This document shows, piece after piece, positions 6,671 to 11,063 of a stretch of DNA of 11,063 nucleotides. Position numbers and translations under genes: made by a program. The notes under the pieces are model-generated. The model did no database searches and was not told the origin of the DNA. It saw only the letters and a list, made by a program, of their open reading frames with translations. The stretch lies in assembly GCA_030038035.1 (NCBI GenBank), contig JASHPP010000023.1, positions 1 to 11,063 of the forward strand, given 5' to 3'. Positions within the stretch are counted from its first letter, which is position 1. Each line of letters begins with the position of its first letter. Source of the DNA: Trebonia sp. Its GTDB lineage: Bacteria > Actinomycetota > Actinomycetes > Streptosporangiales > Streptosporangiaceae.

Positions 6671-6710
6671 TAGCCAGGCCGCCCCGCGGCACACCAGGAC
6701 TACCGTGACG

Positions 6711-9425
6711 CTATCGCGTGTCGAGCAGCGACCTCAGCACGTACTGCATGATGCCGCCGTGCCTGTAGTACTCCGCCTCGCCCGGCGTATCGATGCGGAC
6801 GATGGCGCTGAATCGGGTGCCATCGGCAGTCACCACGACCTCGTTCGGGATAATTCCTGAATTTAGCTTTTCGATGCCCTCGAAAGAGAAGGTCTCATGA
6901 CCGGAAAGGCCAAGCACCTGCGCCGACTCCCCCGGCTTGAACTGCAGCGGAAGCACGCCCATGCCGATCAGGTTGGACCGGTGAATGCGCTCGAAGGACT
7001 CGGCGAGCACCACGCGGACGCCGAGGCCCGCCGTGCCCTTCGCCGCCCAGTCCCGCGATGAGCCTGAGCCGTACTCCTTGCCGCCGAGCACGAGCAGCGG
7101 CGTGCCCTCGGCGATGTACTCGCGGGACGCGTCGTAGATGGACATCTCCTTGCCGTCCTTGACGGTGACGCCGCCCTCCGTCCCCGGCGCCAGCTGGTTG
7201 CGCAGCCGGATGTTGGCGAACGTGCCGCGGATCATCACCTCGTGGTTGCCGCGGCGGGAGCCGTAGGAGTTGAAGTCCGCCCGCTCGACGCCGTGCTCGG
7301 TCAGGTAGCGCCCGGCCGGGCTGTCGGTCTTGATCGCTCCCGCCGGTGAGATGTGGTCGGTGGTCACCGAGTCGCCGAGCATGGCCAGCACCCGGGCGCC
7401 GTGGATGTCGGTGACAGGGTCGGGCTGAGCCGGCATGTCGTCGAAGTACGGCGGCCGGCGCACGTAGGTCGACGCGTCATCCCAGGCGTACGTGTCGCCG
7501 GCCGGGACGTCCAGGCCGCGCCAGTTGTCGTCGCCGGCGAACACGTCGGCGTAGTCGCGGGTGAACATCTCCGCGGCCACCGCCTGCTGGACAACGGCGG
7601 CGACCTCGTCCGGGGCCGGCCAGATGTCGGCCAGGTAGACGGGGCCGCCGTCGGTGTCGGTGCCGAGCGGCTGCGTGTTGAGGTCGACGTCCATCGTGCC
7701 CGCGAGCGCGTAGGCGACGACAAGCGGCGGGGACGCCAGGTAGTTCATCTTCACGTCCGGGTTGATCCGGCCTTCGAAGTTCCTGTTGCCTGACAGCACC
7801 GACACGACGGCCAGGTCGTTGTCGTTGACCGCCTTGCTGATCTCCTGCGGCAGCGGGCCGGAGTTGCCGATGCAGGTGGTGCACCCGTAGCCGACGAGGT
7901 TGAAGCCGAGCTTGTCGAGGTACGGGAGCAGGCCGGCCCGCTCGTAGTAGTCCATGACGACCTTCGAGCCAGGGGCGAGGGTGGTCTTGACCCACGGCTT
8001 GCGGTTCAGGCCCTTTTCGACCGCCTTCTTCGCGAGCAGCGCCGCGCCGATCATCACGGACGGGTTGGAGGTGTTCGTGCAGGAGGTGATCGCCGCGATG
8101 ACGACATGGCCGTGGTCGACGGTCGTCCGCGTGCCGTCCTCGAGGGTGACCTGGACCGGGTTGGTGGCCCTGGTGTCGTCGTTTTCCGGCGGGTCGGAGG
8201 CCGGGAACGTGCCGTTCAGCGCACCGCCTCCGGTGTAGGCGGGCAGCGCGTCGCGGAAGGCGGTCTTCGCGTGGGCCAGCTCGATCCGGTCCTGCGGGCG
8301 CTTGGGGCCGGCGATGCTCGGGACGATCGTGGACAGGTCGAGTTCGAGCTCCTCGGAGTAGCGCGGCTCGCGGGACGGGTCGTGCCAGAGGCCCTGCTCT
8401 TTCGCGTAGGCCTGCACGAGGTCTCGCTGGGCTTGCGGCCGGCCGGTGAGCGCAAGGTAGTCGAGGGTCGCCTGATCGATGGGGAAGATCGCGCACGTGG
8501 ACCCGAACTCCGGCGACATGTTCCCGATCGTCGCCCGGTTCGCCACCGGCACCTGCGACACGCCCTCGCCGTGGAACTCCACGAACTTGCCGACCACCCC
8601 GTGCTTGCGCAGCATCTCGGTGATCGTCAGCACCAGGTCGGTCGCTGTCGCGGTGGTGGGCAGCTCGCCGGTCAGCCGGAAGCCCACGACCTTGGGTATC
8701 AGCATGGAGATCGGCTGGCCCAGCATGGCCGCCTCCGCCTCGATGCCGCCGACTCCCCAGCCGAGAATGCCGAGGCCGTTCTGCATGGTGGTGTGCGAGT
8801 CGGTGCCGACGCACGTGTCGGGGTAGGCTGTCCTGGCCCCGCCCGCGCCGCCCTCGGTGGTCATCACCACGCGGGCCAGGTGCTCGATGTTCACCTGGTG
8901 AACGATCCCCGTGCCGGGCGGGACGACGCGGAAGCCGGTGAACGCCTGCTGGCCCCAGCGCAGGAACTGGAACCGCTCGCGGTTGCGCTGGAACTCGATC
9001 TCGACGTTCCGCTGGAAGGCGTCGGGGCGGCCGAACACGTCGGCCACGACCGAGTGGTCGATCACCAGCTCGGCCGGGATGAGCGGGTTGATCTTCTTCG
9101 GGTCGCCGCCGAGGTCCTGCATGGCCTCGCGCATCGCCGCCAGGTCGACTACGGCAGGGACGCCCGTGAGGTCCTGCAAGATCACGCGGGCCGGGGTGAA
9201 CTGGATCTCGGTGTCGGGTTCCCTGCCGGGGTCCCAGCTCGCGAGGGCCTCGATGTGCGCCTTGGTGATGTTCAGGCCGTCCTCGTTGCGGAGCAGGTTC
9301 TCAAGCAGGACCTTCAGGCTGTAGGGGAGGCTCGCGCTGCCCGGGACCGCGGCCAGGCGGTAGATCTCATACGCCGCGCCGCCCGCCTCGATCGTGGCGC
9401 GGCTGCCGAAGCTGTTCGCAGTCAT
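6711..9425 (-). CDS. acnA: Aconitate hydratase A (aconitase)
   Basis: A complete 904-residue aconitase of the AcnA/IRP type, which isomerises citrate to isocitrate via cis-aconitate in the TCA cycle (cytosol). The three [4Fe-4S] ligands are visible: C449 in [12 protein letters not shown], and C515 and C518 in [15 protein letters not shown]. Other signatures: [16 protein letters not shown] (84-99), [26 protein letters not shown] (206-231), [10 protein letters not shown] (544-553), the swivel-domain [13 protein letters not shown] (684-696), [12 protein letters not shown] (720-731) and [13 protein letters not shown] (785-797). Length matches the family, so it is intact. ATG at 9423-9425 is preceded by AAGGAGG (9437-9443 on the complement), with a longish 11-nt spacer. 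A promoter candidate lies about 300 bp upstream, implying a long leader. In Corynebacterium and mycobacteria the TetR regulator acnR sits directly downstream; here the next gene is the unrelated paralog pair. Confidence 0.98.
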   Translation of the reverse strand: MTANSFGSRATIEAGGAAYEIYRLAAVPGSASLPYSLKVLLENLLRNEDGLNITKAHIEALASWDPGREPDTEIQFTPARVILQDLTGVPAVVDLAAMREAMQDLGGDPKKINPLIPAELVIDHSVVADVFGRPDAFQRNVEIEFQRNRERFQFLRWGQQAFTGFRVVPPGTGIVHQVNIEHLARVVMTTEGGAGGARTAYPDTCVGTDSHTTMQNGLGILGWGVGGIEAEAAMLGQPISMLIPKVVGFRLTGELPTTATATDLVLTITEMLRKHGVVGKFVEFHGEGVSQVPVANRATIGNMSPEFGSTCAIFPIDQATLDYLALTGRPQAQRDLVQAYAKEQGLWHDPSREPRYSEELELDLSTIVPSIAGPKRPQDRIELAHAKTAFRDALPAYTGGGALNGTFPASDPPENDDTRATNPVQVTLEDGTRTTVDHGHVVIAAITSCTNTSNPSVMIGAALLAKKAVEKGLNRKPWVKTTLAPGSKVVMDYYERAGLLPYLDKLGFNLVGYGCTTCIGNSGPLPQEISKAVNDNDLAVVSVLSGNRNFEGRINPDVKMNYLASPPLVVAYALAGTMDVDLNTQPLGTDTDGGPVYLADIWPAPDEVAAVVQQAVAAEMFTRDYADVFAGDDNWRGLDVPAGDTYAWDDASTYVRRPPYFDDMPAQPDPVTDIHGARVLAMLGDSVTTDHISPAGAIKTDSPAGRYLTEHGVERADFNSYGSRRGNHEVMIRGTFANIRLRNQLAPGTEGGVTVKDGKEMSIYDASREYIAEGTPLLVLGGKEYGSGSSRDWAAKGTAGLGVRVVLAESFERIHRSNLIGMGVLPLQFKPGESAQVLGLSGHETFSFEGIEKLNSGIIPNEVVVTADGTRFSAIVRIDTPGEAEYYRHGGIMQYVLRSLLDTR

Positions 9426-9441
9426 CGTTTCGTGAGCCTCC

Positions 9442-9516
9442 TTGCCCCTTTACGGCCTGTCCCTCTACGGCGGGCCCGTTTGCGGCGGGCCCGTTTGCGG
9501 CCTTGCCCCTTATGGC
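9442..9516. repeat. Five tandem 15-bp repeats just upstream of acnA
   Basis: Five contiguous 15-bp units (9442-9456, 9457-9471, 9472-9486, 9487-9501, 9502-9516) ending in TACGGC, TGCGGC or ATGGC. Units 3 and 4 are identical (gggcccgtttgcggc); units 1 and 5 are nearly identical to each other. The array begins inside the acnA ribosome binding site and would lie in the acnA leader RNA. A period of 15 keeps any reading frame, and on the minus strand it would encode Arg/Lys-rich pentads. Confidence 0.7.
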
Positions 9517-9653
9517 GGTCCGCTGCCTTCCCGGCGGCGTCGCGGCCTTGGGGGTCGCCGGCCGTTGTCTTTTCGCGATGTTTCCAGGTGCTGCCCGGCA
9601 TTCCCCGGTGTTTGCCCGACATGGCAGACGACGGCCTAGGGCCGGCGGCCGGC

Positions 9654-9678
9654 GGTCAGCGGTCAGCGGTCAGCGGTC
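9654..9678. repeat. Heptamer tandem repeat ggtcagc x3.5
   Basis: Three perfect copies of ggtcagc plus a partial fourth (ggtc), followed directly by the 10-bp palindrome CGGACGTCCG (9678-9687). It lies between the predicted acnA promoter and its start. It may be a slippage-prone simple repeat or a set of directly repeated protein sites. Confidence 0.6.
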
Positions 9679-9722
9679 GGACGTCCGGGGACGCACCCGT
9701 TTCTGCCCCTGGTACGCAACCT

Positions 9723-9752
9723 ACAGTATCTCGATATCAAGCTACTTTACAA
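9723..9752 (-). promoter_or_regulatory. Candidate acnA promoter
   Basis: Reading on the minus strand, TTGTAA (9747-9752) and TACTGT (9723-9728) are separated by 18 bp in an AT-rich island. TACTGT fits TANNNT and TTGTAA matches TTGACA at 4 of 6 positions. Transcription would begin near 9716, giving acnA a leader of about 290 nt that includes the tandem repeats. Confidence 0.4.
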
Positions 9753-9827
9753 GGTTCGGTTGCCCGATCCGCGACAGCCGTCCGCCGGCAGGCACGCGGC
9801 CGCAGGGCGACCGCGATCCCTCAGTAA

Positions 9828-9840
9828 CCGAAATTTTCGG
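9828..9840. promoter_or_regulatory. CGAAA-T-TTTCG operator upstream of the GH30 gene
   Basis: CCGAAA and TTTCGG form a perfect inverted repeat around a single T. CGAAA-N-TTTCG-type elements are, as I recall, found upstream of Streptomyces xylanase genes as repressor sites. More TTTCG half-sites follow at 9867-9871, 9892-9896 and 9903-9907, the last two 11 bp apart, one helical turn. This suggests a cooperative, substrate-responsive repressor. Confidence 0.5.
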
Positions 9841-9884
9841 AAGTAAAAGTGGCAAAATCTGCAATATTTCGACAGCTCTACATC

Positions 9885-9913
9885 TTGAATGTTTCGGAAT
9901 GTTTTCGTACGTT
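9885..9913 (+). promoter_or_regulatory. Candidate GH30 promoter with half-sites in its spacer
   Basis: TTGAAT (9885-9890) and TACGTT (9908-9913) are separated by exactly 17 bp; the -10 fits TANNNT and the -35 matches TTGACA at 4 of 6. The spacer is the direct repeat of GTTTCG and GTTTTCG, so a protein bound to the TTTCG half-sites would block RNA polymerase. The start would fall near 9920, leaving a leader of about 86 nt before the ATG. Confidence 0.5.
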
Positions 9914-9922
9914 GAGCAACGT
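9909..9922. promoter_or_regulatory. Inverted repeat over the GH30 -10/transcription start
   Basis: ACGTTG and CAACGT are perfect 6-bp inverted arms around AG. The element overlaps the predicted -10 and start site, a typical position for a repressor operator, and is distinct in sequence from the TTTCG half-sites just upstream. Confidence 0.4.
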
Positions 9923-10005
9923 CCGGCGGCGCGTCATCAGGCGGCACGGCGGTCGCAAGCGCCGGGTCGTGGCGGCGCGCCGCATGCTAAAGCGAGGAGG
10001 CTGGC

Positions 10006-11063
10006 ATGCACCGCATGATGTCCTGGCTTCGGCTCACGCCCACAAAACCGCGGTTCCTGGCACCGGCCGCGGCCCTCGTCCTGACGGTGCCGCTGGCGGC
10101 GGTCGCGATGACGGGCGCCGCTCAGGCCACCACCGCGCCCGCGGCGGGCGCCACGTCCTGGCCGCCGACCGTCACGGTCGACGGCGCCACGACCTACCAG
10201 CGGATCGCCGGCTTCGGCTCGTCGGAGGCCTTCGGGCAGGCCGAGGTTCTCCAGGACGCCCCCGCCGCGACCCGGCAGCAGGCGCTGGACCTGCTCTACA
10301 GCCCCGTCACCGGGGCTGGCCTGACCATCTTGCGCAACGAGATCAGCGCGGACGTCGGCACCACGATCGAGCCGACCGCGCCGGCAAGCCCCACCGCAGC
10401 CCCCGCCTACCTCCCGCTCACGTCGATCGCCGACGACCAGGGTCAGCTCTGGCTGGCCCAGACGATCAGGAAAGAGTTCGGCGTCACCGAGGTGTTCGCC
10501 GACGCGTGGAGCGCGCCGGCGTTCATGAAGACCAACGACTCCGTCGACAACGGCGGCACGCTGTGCGGTGTCCCCGGCGCGACTTGCGCCAGCGGCGACT
10601 GGCGGCAGGCGTACGCCAATTACCTCAAGCAGTACGCCGCCGACTACGCCGCGGCCGGCGTCCCGCTCAGCTACGTCGGGCCCGAGAACGAGGCGAACAT
10701 CGGCCCTGGCTACGACAGCATGATCATGTCCCCGGCGCAGACCGCCAACTTCATGGAATTCCTCGGCCCGACGCTGGCCTTCTCCGGCCTGCCCACGCGG
10801 GCCGAATGCTGTGCCACCGAAGGCTGGGATTACGCCCAGCAGTACGCGGCGGCCATCGAGTCAGACCCGCTGGCCGACCTGTTCACCCCGCTGTTCACCA
10901 GCCACGGTTACACCGAGGCGCCCGACTCCCCGCTGGCCGGCTGGGACAAGCCGGTCTGGGAGACCGAGTGGTCCACGTTCCAGACCTGGGACCCGGCCTG
11001 GGACGACGGCACGAGCGCGTCGGGGTTCTCCTGGGCGCAGAACATCTACAACGGCCTGACCGC
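10006..11063 (+). CDS. Secreted GH30 glycosidase, probably xylanase-type; C-terminus outside the window
   Basis: An open frame of 352 codons running off the right edge. ATG at 10006-10008 follows GAGGAGG (9994-10000) by 5 nt. Residues 1-41 are a Sec signal peptide: basic start, hydrophobic core FLAPAAALVLTVPLAAVAM, cleavage after AQA. The mature part has the GH30 pattern: IAGFGSSEAFGQAE (67-80), SPVTGAGLTILRNEI (99-113), FADAWSAPAFMKTND (164-178), the acid/base in GPENEANIG (E229), and the nucleophile in PVWETEWSTF (E321). NGGTLCGV...CASGDWRQAYANYLKQY (182-210) and SHGYTEAPDSPL (299-310) closely resemble, from memory, fungal-type GH30 subfamily 7 xylanases. C187/C194 may form a disulfide; C268/C269 are adjacent. 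It should act outside the cell on xylan or a related hemicellulose; the upstream CGAAA-N-TTTCG operator agrees. A C-terminal carbohydrate-binding module may lie beyond the edge. Confidence 0.9.
   Translation, partial: MHRMMSWLRLTPTKPRFLAPAAALVLTVPLAAVAMTGAAQATTAPAAGATSWPPTVTVDGATTYQRIAGFGSSEAFGQAEVLQDAPAATRQQALDLLYSPVTGAGLTILRNEISADVGTTIEPTAPASPTAAPAYLPLTSIADDQGQLWLAQTIRKEFGVTEVFADAWSAPAFMKTNDSVDNGGTLCGVPGATCASGDWRQAYANYLKQYAADYAAAGVPLSYVGPENEANIGPGYDSMIMSPAQTANFMEFLGPTLAFSGLPTRAECCATEGWDYAQQYAAAIESDPLADLFTPLFTSHGYTEAPDSPLAGWDKPVWETEWSTFQTWDPAWDDGTSASGFSWAQNIYNGLT

Larger units (their letters stand above)
9426..10005. other. 580-bp divergent intergenic region between acnA and the GH30 gene
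   Basis: No convincing gene lies here. The acnA-proximal part (9426-9700) is GC-rich and repetitive (15-bp and 7-bp tandem repeats). The rest, especially 9715-9770 and 9820-9920, is unusually AT-rich for this genome and holds promoter- and operator-like elements for both directions, annotated separately. A minus-strand 66-codon frame (9422-9622) ends ATGA over the acnA start but has no ribosome site and only about 70% GC at third positions by my count, much below the real genes here, so I do not call it a CDS. Confidence 0.75.

Noticed and set aside
6659..6710. Operon linking acnA to the paralog pair
   Set aside because: Same strand and only 52 bp apart, but the TAGGCT box at the next ATG and the lack of any functional link make a separate transcript at least as likely; I did not claim an operon.
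8106..9827. 573-codon plus-strand open frame
   Set aside because: It lies antisense to the aconitase, which is unmistakable, and its product is low-complexity with no recognisable domain. Long antisense frames are expected at this GC content.
9747..9947. 66-codon minus-strand frame with two cysteines (CRFC)
   Set aside because: It covers the GH30 promoter and operators, has no ribosome site and AT-rich third positions unlike the genes here.
9503..10018. 171-codon plus-strand open frame in the acnA/GH30 gap
   Set aside because: It crosses the AT-rich promoter region and overlaps the GH30 ribosome site and start; its composition changes abruptly and it has no ribosome site of its own.
10811..11059. 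82-codon plus-strand frame inside the GH30 gene
   Set aside because: It is out of frame with the GH30 coding sequence, which shows the catalytic glutamates and continuous family similarity across this stretch.

Overview
The window is very GC-rich, with strongly GC-biased third codon positions, GGAGG-type ribosome binding sites, GTG and ATG starts, and proteins typical of soil Actinobacteria. The aconitase is of the actinobacterial AcnA type, the partial DXS has an actinobacterial N-terminus, and there is a secreted xylanase-like GH30. A filamentous actinomycete (Streptosporangiales/Streptomyces-like, possibly from forest soil) fits best; genus cannot be fixed from sequence alone.

Layout, left to right. 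1-124 (-): first 41 codons of dxs. 213-230: perfect 18-bp palindrome between dxs and the end of the next gene. 242-1210 (-): zinc-free quinone oxidoreductase. 1211-1461: shared divergent promoter region. 1462-1992 (+): small single-domain cupin, convergent with 2030-3442 (-), a phospholipase C/acid phosphatase-type phosphoesterase without a signal peptide. 3532-4998 and 5009-6658 (-): two tandem paralogous genes of unknown function, 10 bp apart; the upstream one carries four perfectly spaced 7-residue repeats, and both have the same TAGGCT box just before the ATG. 6711-9425 (-): complete aconitase acnA. 9426-10005: a 580-bp divergent intergenic region, GC-rich and repetitive on the acnA side and AT-rich with operator-like inverted repeats on the other. 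10006 to the end (+): a secreted GH30 glycosidase that runs off the window.

How the parts relate. acnA, the paralog pair and the phosphoesterase all read leftward, but the long acnA-paralog gap with its own -10-like box, and a strong hairpin at the end of the pair, suggest separate transcription units. dxs and acnA are core metabolism; the genes between them look like accessory cargo. The most distinctive items are the paralog pair (no function recognised, shared leaderless-type start) and the GH30 promoter, where CGAAA/TTTCG half-sites lie both upstream of and inside the -35/-10 spacer, suggesting substrate-controlled repression. I found no CRISPR array, tRNA, rRNA, transposase or recognisable defence or biosynthetic cluster.
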